Of a stretch of 11,902 nucleotides of DNA, positions 1 through 6,462 are shown piece after piece. Made by a program: the position numbers and the translations under genes. This DNA is from Candidatus Caldarchaeum sp. (GTDB taxonomy: Archaea > Thermoproteota > Nitrososphaeria_A > Caldarchaeales > Caldarchaeaceae), in assembly GCA_025054515.1 (NCBI GenBank), contig JANWZT010000026.1:1-11902 (forward strand). The letters run 5' to 3'. Every line of letters starts with the position of its first letter. Positions within the stretch are counted from its first letter, which is position 1. The notes under the pieces are model-generated. The model was not told the origin of the DNA. It made no database searches and saw only the letters and a list, made by a program, of their open reading frames with translations.

Positions 1-619
1 CGAAGGCGCCAACTTCTTTCGCTCTTTTTTCAACCGCCTTCATGAAATCAGTCGTGGCGGGGATGATCCCACCTTCGCCTTGAACCGGCTCGAATATCAC
101 TGCGGCGAATTCTTCGTTAAGCTTGCGGTCAACGGCTTCCGCATCGTTGAACGGTATGAAAACGGCTTCGAGCGGATACGGTTCAAAGCCTTCACGGTAT
201 TTGCTGTTCCAAGTCACCGATAATGCGGCCATCGTGCGGCCGTGAAAGCCGTTGTTGAACGCCAGCACCTTCTTCCTGCCGGTGAGTTTTCGGGCGATTT
301 TTAGGGCGAGCTCGACGGCTTCCGACCCGCTATTGAGGAAGAAGACTTTGGACAGATGCGGTGGCAGGACTTGGCTGAGTCTTTCGAGACATCTGTCGAG
401 CGTTTCGGTGTCGAAGGCAGGGGTCACGGTCATGTATTTGTTGAGCTGATCAGATAGGGCTTTGACCACTTTCGGATGACGATGGCCCAGAAACGCGGCC
501 CCGTAACCCATGTAAAAATCGAGATAACGACGCCCCGAACCGTCCCAAACATACTGGCCTTCGGCCTTAGTTATTCGCAGTCCTCTGGGGCTGGCGAAAC
601 GGAGAAGCGATACAGTCAT
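1..619 (-). CDS. lysJ: LysJ/ArgD-type class III aminotransferase, N-terminal 206 residues (C-terminus outside the window)
   Basis: PLP-dependent aminotransferase of the acetylornithine/LysW-gamma-lysine family. It should transaminate the LysW-bound semialdehyde with glutamate to give LysW-bound lysine (or ornithine). The visible part reads MTVSLLRFAS at the start, then DGSGRRYLDF (27-36), the PLP-phosphate loop NSGSEAVELA (96-105), FHGRT (125-129) and EPVQGEGG (177-184). The catalytic lysine lies beyond the window edge, so the protein is cut by the window and not visibly broken. The ATG (619-617) overlaps the TGA of lysX as ATGA, which points to translational coupling. The family is shared by ArgD, LysJ and GabT, so the substrate is assigned from the neighbouring lysX, lysW, lysZ and lysY; a dual lysine/arginine role is possible. 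Confidence 0.9.
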   Translation of the reverse strand, partial: MTVSLLRFASPRGLRITKAEGQYVWDGSGRRYLDFYMGYGAAFLGHRHPKVVKALSDQLNKYMTVTPAFDTETLDRCLERLSQVLPPHLSKVFFLNSGSEAVELALKIARKLTGRKKVLAFNNGFHGRTMAALSVTWNSKYREGFEPYPLEAVFIPFNDAEAVDRKLNEEFAAVIFEPVQGEGGIIPATTDFMKAVEKRAKEVGAF

Positions 620-1461
620 CTTTTAACGACTTTCACGGTGTTTTCCACTATTTTAGATGGGAGGTCGTATCCGGTGACGAGAACCGTATTCCGAAACTCG
701 ACGACCCCGTTGATTTCGTTGACCAGCAACCCTTTTTCACGGGATTCGAGAATGTCCACTCCGAGAACACCGCCACCTAAGGCATCACCTGCCTTGACCA
801 CCAGCTCCCTCAGCTCGTCCGTTACCGGGCAAGGCTGGGCTCTGCCGCCGAGGGCCGTGTTGGTTTTCCACATCTTGCTGACCCGGTAAATCGCAACCGG
901 TACCTCACCCCATACGTAGAACGCTCGGATATCTCGTTCGGGTTTGTCTACGTGTTCCTGTACGTAGTGAACTTTCATCTGGGGGTTCGGCATGTTTTCC
1001 CTCAGCTCGAGGATGTCGAGGAGCGATTGTTCGTCGAAGGCCCGTGCGATGTTTCTTCCCCAACTTCCTGAAACTGGTTTGACGACGACGGGAAAGCCCA
1101 TTTTGCGGGCTATGGACAAGGCCGTCTGCTTGTTAAAGGCGATGGCCGTCGCCGGCGTCGGGATGTTTCTTTTCGCGAGCATGGATGTCGTGATGAGTTT
1201 GTCGGCTGTGTTGCGAAGGACGTCAAGGTTGTTCACCACGATGTTCCCGTATCTTTCGAATATGGTTGTGGTGGCGAGGGCTCTGCTGAAGCTGACGCAT
1301 CGCTGTATGATGAAATCCGCGTCGAACCCGTTTGCTTCGTTTATCCAAAATTCTTTGTCGACGACGTGTATGGGTTTTGATACGTGGCCCAAATGGTTTA
1401 TGGCCTGGAGAAGGGACTTTTCTTCAAACCGGACAACGTCGTAGGCGAGCCCGATGTTCAT
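616..1461 (-). CDS. lysX: LysX, ATP-grasp ligase joining alpha-aminoadipate/glutamate to LysW
   Basis: 281-residue RimK/LysX-type ATP-grasp ligase. The family uses ATP to form an amide between the side-chain carboxyl of the C-terminal Glu of LysW and the amino group of alpha-aminoadipate (lysine) or glutamate (arginine). Visible motifs are the ATP-binding lysine in VVVKPVSGSWGRN (K128, glycine loop 131-136), ERDIRAFYVWG (175-185), YRVSKMWKTN with GG (192-206), Mg-binding D236 in GVDILE, and NEINGVVEFRN (248-258) in the substrate/metal region. ATG at 1461 lies 3 bases after the lysW stop, and the end overlaps lysJ by 4 bases, so it is tightly coupled on both sides. No second LysX/ArgX is in the window, so I cannot say whether it serves lysine, arginine or both. 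Confidence 0.93.
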   Translation of the reverse strand: MNIGLAYDVVRFEEKSLLQAINHLGHVSKPIHVVDKEFWINEANGFDADFIIQRCVSFSRALATTTIFERYGNIVVNNLDVLRNTADKLITTSMLAKRNIPTPATAIAFNKQTALSIARKMGFPVVVKPVSGSWGRNIARAFDEQSLLDILELRENMPNPQMKVHYVQEHVDKPERDIRAFYVWGEVPVAIYRVSKMWKTNTALGGRAQPCPVTDELRELVVKAGDALGGGVLGVDILESREKGLLVNEINGVVEFRNTVLVTGYDLPSKIVENTVKVVKR

Positions 1462-1464
1462 CCG

Positions 1465-1641
1465 TTACTGGCCCCAATCCTCCGCGACTTCTTCGGCAAC
1501 CCTCAAAGACGCGGCGTTCTTTTCGTCAACGAAATATTCGAGCTGGGCACCGCAGTCACCGCATTCAAACAACTCTCCCGGCAAAGAGTCTGACGGCACT
1601 TCGACGGAGCTGCCGCAAACCGGACAAGCAAGGTTTACCAT
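1465..1641 (-). CDS. lysW: LysW amino-group carrier protein, with C-terminal Gln
   Basis: 58-residue acidic carrier that holds biosynthetic intermediates during lysine (or ornithine) synthesis. ATG at 1641-1639 and TAA at 1467-1465. The start reads MVNLACPVCG and a zinc ribbon is formed by CPVC (C6, C9) and CGDC (C27, C30). The C-terminus reads AEEVAEDWGQ. The family normally ends in EDWGE, and the side chain of that last Glu is the attachment point. Here the last codon is CAG (Gln), one base from GAG (Glu). Position between lysZ and lysX, 3 bases from lysX, makes the identity firm. A 119-base gap and a TATA-like box upstream suggest it also has its own promoter. The terminal Gln is either a base error, a real variant needing deamidation, or a different chemistry. 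Confidence 0.93.
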   Translation of the reverse strand: MVNLACPVCGSSVEVPSDSLPGELFECGDCGAQLEYFVDEKNAASLRVAEEVAEDWGQ

Positions 1642-1676
1642 TTCATTTTCACTGCGATGTGTTTCGTAACGCTGTT

Positions 1677-1684
1677 ATTTAAAT
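1677..1684 (-). promoter_or_regulatory. TATA-like box for an internal lysW promoter
   Basis: Palindromic ATTTAAAT in the 119-base gap between lysZ and lysW, centred about 39 bases before the lysW ATG. With the usual archaeal spacing of about 26 bases, transcription would start near 1654 and leave a leader of about 13 bases. No strong Shine-Dalgarno is visible. Inferred from position and base composition only. Confidence 0.45.
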
Positions 1685-1760
1685 CGTTATGATATGGGTG
1701 GTTCCTTGTCGTTATTTTTTATTGAACTACGATTTTCGAATTCTGTCTTAAACCTTTTCG

Positions 1761-2552
1761 TCAAACGACGACGGTGCCCGACCCTCCGTCGGCGGCGGCG
1801 ATCGGGTCGTCAACCAGCCCCGAACAGATGTGAACCATCGTCACTCCTGATTCAACAGCTTTCACCGCATTCATCAGCTTCCGGTTCATTCCCGGGCCAA
1901 TCTTATCCAGAATTTGCGTTGCTTCGGAAGATGAAATCCGTTTCACGATTTGTCCGTCCAAAAAAACTCCGTCCACGTCTGTCAAAAGATAGAGTTTTTC
2001 AGCTTTCAAGGCCGCGGCTATTGCGTAAGCCGCGGAATCCCCGTCGACGTTGAGCAATTCACCTTCATCGCCCAAAGCCAGAGGAGAAAAAACCAACACC
2101 AAACCGAGGTTGATCAAGCTTTCTAAGAATCCTGCATCAACATACGTTATCGTGCCGGTGAATCCGCCGTCAACAATTCTTTTCCTTCCTCTTTCGTCAA
2201 CTATGACCAACTTCTTCTTCCGCTGAGCTTTCATCACCGACCCGTCGACGCCCGATAGATTAACAGCCCTAACCCCGCGGCTATTGAGGTAGGCGGTAAT
2301 CTCTTTTCCCAGCTTTCCCGCCATCACCATCGTGTAAACTTCAAGCTCTTCCGAGTCCGTCAACCTACTTCGAACTCCCGACGGCGAGACAACAATCTTA
2401 GGCTCGATGCCGAGCCTTTTCTCATAACGCGACACTATGTCTCCTCCTCCATGAACAAAAACCACGCCACGTCGATGGTTCGCCGCGACAGAGTCGAGAA
2501 TTTTGTCTCGGTTGGAATCTAAGGCCCGTCCACCTGCCTTGACAACTATCAC
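1761..2552 (-). CDS. lysZ: LysZ, LysW-aminoadipate (or LysW-glutamate) kinase
   Basis: 263-residue amino-acid kinase of the acetylglutamate kinase family. It phosphorylates the distal carboxyl of the LysW-bound substrate with ATP. Visible landmarks are MIVVKAGGRA (1-10, nucleotide-binding lysine and glycines), VFVHGGGD (31-38), RSRLTDSEELE (61-71, substrate loop), NVDGDSAA (168-175), LLTDVDGVF (189-197) and GPGMNRKL (219-226). Length is normal for the family. The start is GTG at 2552; it puts KAGG at the usual distance from the N-terminus, and the upstream ATG near 2565 is out of frame and ends at once. It lies 31 bases downstream of lysY, within the operon. Substrate specificity (aminoadipate versus glutamate) cannot be read from the sequence with certainty. 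Confidence 0.92.
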   Translation of the reverse strand: MIVVKAGGRALDSNRDKILDSVAANHRRGVVFVHGGGDIVSRYEKRLGIEPKIVVSPSGVRSRLTDSEELEVYTMVMAGKLGKEITAYLNSRGVRAVNLSGVDGSVMKAQRKKKLVIVDERGRKRIVDGGFTGTITYVDAGFLESLINLGLVLVFSPLALGDEGELLNVDGDSAAYAIAAALKAEKLYLLTDVDGVFLDGQIVKRISSSEATQILDKIGPGMNRKLMNAVKAVESGVTMVHICSGLVDDPIAAADGGSGTVVV

Positions 2553-2583
2553 GATCCGGTCAACACCATTTCCGGATTTAAGC

Positions 2584-3642
2584 CTAAGCAGGCCGGAGCG
2601 GTGGGCTGTTTAACCCAGCTCTTTCGTCAAACCCGTGCAAGATGTTGAAGCACTGGACCGCCTGCCCGGCCGCTCCTTTCATCAAGTTGTCGATGGCCGC
2701 GAAGAAAACGGCTCGTCCGATTCTTTTTTCGACCGCGAAGCCGACGTCGACGAAGTTGCTTCCGATGACGTATTTGGGGTCGGGATATCTGAATGGCGTG
2801 CCGTGGACGATTCTGACAAACGGTTCCTTACCGTAGCGGGCTGCGTAAGCTTTCCAGATATCAGTTTCGTCGATGTTCGGGTCCTGAAGCCATACATGAG
2901 ATGATGCTAAAGCTCCTCGGACGGCTCCAACAGCATGTGGTACGAGGGCGACCTTAACCGGTTTTCCCGCGATTTTCGAAAGCTCCTGCTCGACTTCCGC
3001 GACATGTCGATGGCCTTCAGCCTCGTAAGGCCTCATCACGTTAGCTCTTTCCGGATGATGCGTCCCGAGCGAAGGTTTGATACCCGCTTCGCTGCTCCCC
3101 ACCTTCAAATCCACCGCTATGCGCTCCACATCCACAAGCTTCTGCTCAAAAGCCGGTATCAAAGACAACAACGCCGCGGTCGAATTGCAGCCCGGACAAG
3201 CGACGAGAGTCGCTGACCTAATCTTTTCTCGGTACAGTTCAGGAAGGCCGTAAACGGCTTTTTCAAGCAGGTCAGGCCTTGGATGAACGGCTTCATACCA
3301 TATTCTGTAGTCTTCATGGTTTTTGAGACGAAAGTCAGCGCTCAAGTCCACGACCTTCAACCCTATTTCGAGTAGCTGCGGCGTCAAGGAAGAGGAAACG
3401 CCGTGAGGCGTGTTGACGAAAACCGTGTCGCATTTCTCCGCCATCAGTTGAACGGATACTTCGCTGAACTTCAGGCCTTTATAGAACCCGCGAAGGTGAG
3501 GATGAATCGCCGTGAAAGGCTTTCCAGCATATTCTCTTGAAGTGACGTAGGTGACTTCGACGTTTGGATGGACGGCCAAAATTCTCAGCAGCTCACCGCC
3601 GGTGTATCCGGAGCCGCCGACCACTCCGACTTTCACGCTCAT
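2584..3642 (-). CDS. lysY: LysY, LysW-aminoadipyl (glutamyl) phosphate reductase
   Basis: 352-residue member of the ArgC/LysY family. It reduces the LysW-bound acyl phosphate to the semialdehyde with NADPH, the step between LysZ and LysJ. The Rossmann loop is GGSGYTGGEL (9-18). The catalytic cysteine is C152 in ACPGCNST (148-155), followed by VGSSEAG (181-187), the HHPE segment (195-198) and the conserved histidines in EGHRHVAEVEQEL (209-221). Length and motifs are complete. ATG at 3642 reads MSVKVGVVGG. It is the first gene of the minus-strand operon; a TATA box centred 27 bases upstream suggests an almost leaderless transcript. It is divergent from the Lrp-type regulator. Confidence 0.94.
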   Translation of the reverse strand: MSVKVGVVGGSGYTGGELLRILAVHPNVEVTYVTSREYAGKPFTAIHPHLRGFYKGLKFSEVSVQLMAEKCDTVFVNTPHGVSSSLTPQLLEIGLKVVDLSADFRLKNHEDYRIWYEAVHPRPDLLEKAVYGLPELYREKIRSATLVACPGCNSTAALLSLIPAFEQKLVDVERIAVDLKVGSSEAGIKPSLGTHHPERANVMRPYEAEGHRHVAEVEQELSKIAGKPVKVALVPHAVGAVRGALASSHVWLQDPNIDETDIWKAYAARYGKEPFVRIVHGTPFRYPDPKYVIGSNFVDVGFAVEKRIGRAVFFAAIDNLMKGAAGQAVQCFNILHGFDERAGLNSPPLRPA

Positions 3643-3665
3643 TTGGCTGAAATTTCCTGTCCGCG

Positions 3666-3673
3666 TTTATAAA
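3666..3673. promoter_or_regulatory. Palindromic TATA box shared by lysY and the divergent Lrp-type gene
   Basis: TTTATAAA is its own reverse complement and sits at the middle of the 52-base gap. Its centre is about 27 bases from the lysY ATG (3642) and about 25 from the TTG of the regulator (3695), the usual TATA-to-start-site distance in archaea. On the minus side it is preceded by TTAGGA, a passable BRE, while the plus side has a pyrimidine-rich neighbour, so the lysY direction looks stronger. Binding by the regulator here is inferred. Confidence 0.6.
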
Positions 3674-3683
3674 TCCTAATACG

Positions 3684-3688
3684 GGAGG
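3684..3688 (+). promoter_or_regulatory. Shine-Dalgarno (GGAGG) before the Lrp-type gene
   Basis: GGAGG lies 6 bases before TTG 3695, 12 before GTG 3701 and 18 before ATG 3707, so it favours the TTG start. It conflicts with the leaderless start expected from the TATA box at 3666-3673, because a transcript beginning near 3695 would not contain it. Confidence 0.45.
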
Positions 3689-3694
3689 AAGCCC

Positions 3695-4138
3695 TTGCTG
3701 GTGACGATGTCGGACCAGCTCGATCCCGTCGACCGGCAGATTATCGAGATTTTGAAAAAGGATGCAAGGAAGAGCTACACAGAGCTCGCCGCGGTTTTGA
3801 AGCTTTCTGAAGGCGCTGTGCGGCGGAGGGTTAGGAACCTTGTTGAAAAAGGGGTCATCAAATCTTTCACCATCGAGGTGGAAAAAGACTACGCCGTCAA
3901 AGCCGTTACCTTCATCTCGATTAACCCCGCCGTTCCGACGCCTGAAGTCGCCGACAAGCTAATCAAGATAAACGGAGTCGAAGAGGTCTACGAAATCACG
4001 GGCGCACGCGACATCATGGCCATAATATCGGTGCCCTCGATGGCAAGCCTCAACAAAACAATAGAGGAAATCAGGAACATCACCGGCGTTAACGAGACAA
4101 ACACGAGCATCGTCCTCAGGCAGCTTCGCAGGCCCTAA
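3695..4138 (+). CDS. lysM: Lrp/AsnC-family transcriptional regulator, LysM-like
   Basis: 147-residue DNA-binding regulator. It has an N-terminal winged helix-turn-helix (about 10-58; TELAAVLKLSEGAVRRRV is the recognition part) and a C-terminal RAM/ligand-binding domain (about 65-145; GVEEVYEITGARDIMAII is characteristic). Lrp-family proteins form dimers and octamers and often respond to amino acids. In Sulfolobus an Lrp-like LysM sits in the lysYZMWXJK cluster and responds to lysine, so by position this one probably controls lysY-lysJ and itself. The start is uncertain: TTG 3695 fits the Shine-Dalgarno, and GTG 3701 or ATG 3707 (MSDQLDPVDR) are equally good at the protein level. The TAA stop interlocks with the stop of the convergent gene. 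Confidence 0.85.
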   Translation: MLVTMSDQLDPVDRQIIEILKKDARKSYTELAAVLKLSEGAVRRRVRNLVEKGVIKSFTIEVEKDYAVKAVTFISINPAVPTPEVADKLIKINGVEEVYEITGARDIMAIISVPSMASLNKTIEEIRNITGVNETNTSIVLRQLRRP

Positions 4139-4620
4139 TCGATGACTTTAGCCCGGGACAATGCCAACAGCAGTTCGTCGTAACGGCTGTCTATGTCGTT
4201 GACGGCTGATTCTGGTACGTCGAGGTTGATGGGGATTTTGTGTTTCCAGTAGTAGCCATTTTCAACGTTGAGTCGTGTGAATATTCCGGTTACGGCCGGC
4301 GGTAGACGGTAGTTGTGTTTGTTGAGGATAAATTCGACGAAGCATACCCGGTATGCTTTTTCATGGATGTCTCCGTAGAATGTGTTGAAATATACGTGAA
4401 GTGGGGCGTTTCGGCTGTAGGTTTCCCACGTGGTGAAGTTGGTGTAAATAGCTTTCCAGCCGTCGTCGCGCAATATCTTGTCCTCCAAAGAGATTGGCCT
4501 TTTCCATTCGCTTACCAGAAAGCCCCGCAATTCAAGCGTTGGCACGATATACCTATGAATGATGCCCTGTCTCATCAACTCAATCTTCTCCTTCAAACTC
4601 AGAGTCATCCGACGTTCCAC
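4135..4620 (-). CDS. Unrecognised 161-residue protein
   Basis: I do not recognise this protein. It is soluble-looking, with no signal peptide or membrane segment. It starts MERRMTLSLKEKIELMRQG (amphipathic helix), has an aromatic-rich middle (WKAIYTNFTTWETY at 55-68, then HVYFNTFYGD) and ends in a helix, DELLLALSRAKVID. There are no cysteine clusters and no nucleotide-binding motif. The start is GTG 4620 or ATG 4608. It follows surE after 69 bases on the same strand and may be the last gene of that run, though a TATA-like box and an inverted repeat in the gap suggest separate control. Its TAG overlaps the TAA of the lysM-like gene over four bases. The open frame spans 486 bases and is a better coding candidate than the opposite-strand frame. 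Confidence 0.65.
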   Translation of the reverse strand: MERRMTLSLKEKIELMRQGIIHRYIVPTLELRGFLVSEWKRPISLEDKILRDDGWKAIYTNFTTWETYSRNAPLHVYFNTFYGDIHEKAYRVCFVEFILNKHNYRLPPAVTGIFTRLNVENGYYWKHKIPINLDVPESAVNDIDSRYDELLLALSRAKVID

Positions 4621-4644
4621 CCGAAGTCGCGCCGTAACCGCTCC

Positions 4645-4667
4645 AACCTACGCCTTTCCCATAGGTT
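4645..4667. repeat. Inverted repeat, possible operator
   Basis: AACCTA (4645-4650) and TAGGTT (4662-4667) form a perfect 6-base inverted repeat with an 11-base spacer. It spans the transcription start near 4651 expected from the TATA-like box at 4674-4682. It could be a repressor site for the 161-residue gene, but a repeat this short can arise by chance. Confidence 0.3.
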
Positions 4668-4673
4668 ATGCCT

Positions 4674-4682
4674 GTTTAAAAC
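4674..4682 (-). promoter_or_regulatory. TATA-like box for the 161-residue gene
   Basis: Reads GTTTTAAAC on the minus strand, between surE and the downstream gene. Predicted start of transcription is near 4651, giving a leader of about 30 bases. Based on composition and position only. Confidence 0.35.
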
Positions 4683-4689
4683 CTCATTT

Positions 4690-5484
4690 TCACAATCTCT
4701 CCAAAAATTGTCTGAGGTCTTCGTATGCGTCTGAGCTTGTGGCCGATGTATCCGTTTTCATCGGTGTAACAGAGACTGCTTTTTCGACGAAGATTGCATA
4801 GGCGTCGGTTCCGGGTTCAAGCCGTTCAAGCAGTTTCCCTTTCAGCCAGTAGTAAGGCTTTTCGCGCGGGTCAACCCTTTCCTCAACGAGCTCGGCGTAT
4901 CTCGATTTCGCAGCGACAGTCAAACGGTAAGGAGTTTTATCAGATATTTCATAGGGGAAGTTTACGTTTAGGTAGTCAACTCCTTTGGGAAGACCGTGGT
5001 TGAGAAGGTATTCGACGATGGGCTTCGCCTTGTACGCGGCTGTTTTCATAGCGGTTTTCAGCCAGCCGGGTCTGAAGGTTCCTTTTTCGCTAAATGAGAG
5101 AGAGAAGGCGACCGATGGGTAACCCATCAAAGAAGCTCTGATCGCAGCCGCCACCGTGCCGCTTCCGTAAACTGCCTGAAGCGAAACGTTGTTCCCTTCG
5201 TTTATCCCGGACACGACGATGTCCGGGGGCTCTGGCATTATCTTTCTGACGGCGACTATAACGCTGTCTGAAGGCGTTCCGGAGCAGGCGTAGGCCACTC
5301 TTCCGTGGATACGGTATTTTCTGATGCGAAGGGGTTTGTGAAGAGTGATGCTCATCCCCACCGCGCTTTTCTCCGACTCCGGCGCTACCACGAAGACCGT
5401 CCCAAAGTTTTTCAAAACGTCGTATAAGGCCCACAGCCCCGGCTTTCTCACGCCATCGTCGTTGGTTAGTAAAATTTTCTTCAA
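4690..5484 (-). CDS. surE: SurE, 5'/3'-nucleotidase (survival protein E)
   Basis: 264-residue metal-dependent nucleoside monophosphate phosphatase of the SurE family; members remove phosphate from 5'- or 3'-nucleotides and some act on short polyphosphate. The N-terminus reads MKKILLTNDDG. Metal ligands expected in the family are present: D9 and D10 in NDDG, S40 in PESEKSAVG, and N95 in VSGINEGNN (91-99). GTPSDS (69-74) and GSGTVAAA (107-114) complete the core. The start is TTG 5484, three bases after the stop of the ATP synthase E subunit, so it is almost surely co-translated with it. Length is normal. The link to the ATP synthase is positional only; the physiological substrate is unknown. 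Confidence 0.93.
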   Translation of the reverse strand: MKKILLTNDDGVRKPGLWALYDVLKNFGTVFVVAPESEKSAVGMSITLHKPLRIRKYRIHGRVAYACSGTPSDSVIVAVRKIMPEPPDIVVSGINEGNNVSLQAVYGSGTVAAAIRASLMGYPSVAFSLSFSEKGTFRPGWLKTAMKTAAYKAKPIVEYLLNHGLPKGVDYLNVNFPYEISDKTPYRLTVAAKSRYAELVEERVDPREKPYYWLKGKLLERLEPGTDAYAIFVEKAVSVTPMKTDTSATSSDAYEDLRQFLERL

Positions 5485-5487
5485 ACC

Positions 5488-6087
5488 CTATTCCTTCGAA
5501 AGCAGCATTTTCGCTATTTCCGTTCGGAGCACGGGCTTCAGCCTTTCCAACCGCGCCTCGAGCGAATTGTCGAAACGGAGCGTCCCATCCAGAGAAGACG
5601 CTTTTAGCCCACCCATCAAGGAAACAGGCTTTTCCGAAACAACGACTTTCACGCCATAGGTCTTTCCAGCTATTATCTCCTTCAGCATCCGAATTCCATG
5701 TTCGTCAGACTCGACAACCATATCGCGTCCCAGAAGATTAACGGCTTCATCCAGAAGACTTTCCATCACTGGCTTGAACGCCGGTCGCCGCGATTCTTCG
5801 ACCAACTTCTTCAAAACATCGTCGAAAATCTTCGTAATCTCCTCTTCCACCGCGGCGATGGCCATGTTTTTGGCTTGGATTTCCGCGGTTGAAAGAATCC
5901 TTTGTACCGCGGCTTCTCGGGATGATTTTCCCGTTTCCTGCATCGAATTGATCTCGCGCATTACCTCCTCCTCTGTTTTTGATATTATTCGCATGGCCTC
6001 GGCTTCTCCTTCTTCGATTGTTTTGATGGCCTTTGAGAGCGCTTCCTGCATGACTTCGTTGACGACCTTGGAAAGGCTTGTGGACAA
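5488..6087 (-). CDS. atpE: A/V-type ATP synthase subunit E
   Basis: 199-residue peripheral-stalk subunit of the archaeal A1AO ATP synthase. The first ~110 residues are a charged helix of coiled-coil type (KAIKTIEEGEAEAMRIISK and following). The C-terminal globular head has the family block GGLKASSLDGTLRFDN with SLEARLERLK after it (about 160-185), which anchors the stalk to the A/B head. The start is taken as TTG 6087, which gives a normal length; ATG at residue 13 is possible. It lies 43 bases downstream of subunit F and 3 bases before surE. The order F-E without A, B, D, C, I or K beside it is unusual. No transmembrane segment, as expected. Confidence 0.9.
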   Translation of the reverse strand: MSTSLSKVVNEVMQEALSKAIKTIEEGEAEAMRIISKTEEEVMREINSMQETGKSSREAAVQRILSTAEIQAKNMAIAAVEEEITKIFDDVLKKLVEESRRPAFKPVMESLLDEAVNLLGRDMVVESDEHGIRMLKEIIAGKTYGVKVVVSEKPVSLMGGLKASSLDGTLRFDNSLEARLERLKPVLRTEIAKMLLSKE

Positions 6088-6130
6088 CTTTTTCTCGGAG
6101 GCAGTGGAAGTTTGCCTCTTAAAAAAGATG

Positions 6131-6427
6131 TTAGACGCCCAAAACGGATCGGAGAAGTTTGCGGTAGTCTATTTTTTTCGTTGATCCCACCGGCGGCGAA
6201 AGCTCGTAGACGAGTGGCGTCGGCTTCCGGGCCCGCAGCTCGTTCAATTCGTCCCTGAATTTCTCCGAAAGGTCTTCTGAGACGATGATTAACCCGACAT
6301 CCGGCCTATTCATGAGCTCTTTTACGACCCGAAAGGCTTCGTCAGAAGATTTCACCGCTATTCCCTCCGCTCCAGAAAGCTTGAACCCGGTTACGAAGGT
6401 CGAGCCGCCGACAGCGTATACCTTCAA
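6131..6427 (-). CDS. atpF: A/V-type ATP synthase subunit F
   Basis: Small central-stalk subunit of the archaeal ATP synthase, 98 residues from TTG 6427 (LKVYAVGG with the first residue as Met). The family pattern is visible: a beta-strand start, TFVTGFKLSGAEGIAV (10-25), GLIIVSEDLSEKFRDEL and the C-terminal YELSPPVGSTKK. A longer open frame reaches back to 6550, but the extra residues are low-complexity, lie inside the upstream GTPase gene, and contain no good start; the TTG gives the normal family length and lies 35 bases after the GTPase stop. The next gene, subunit E, belongs to the same complex. Start choice is the main uncertainty. Confidence 0.85.
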   Translation of the reverse strand: MKVYAVGGSTFVTGFKLSGAEGIAVKSSDEAFRVVKELMNRPDVGLIIVSEDLSEKFRDELNELRARKPTPLVYELSPPVGSTKKIDYRKLLRSVLGV

Positions 6428-6462
6428 CCTATTTCCGCGAAAGCGTCTTCCAGCATTTAACG

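Noticed and set aside
1635..1646. Tiny upstream frame (ATG AAA TGG TAA) overlapping the lysW start
   Set aside because: Three codons are too few to distinguish from chance.
4315..4734. Plus-strand open frame opposite the 161-residue gene
   Set aside because: It runs across the intergenic gap and into surE on the opposite strand, and its composition does not look like a protein.
6121..6126. Run of six T on the minus strand between atpF and atpE as a terminator
   Set aside because: The run is short, has no supporting stem, and lies between two subunits of one complex that should be co-transcribed.
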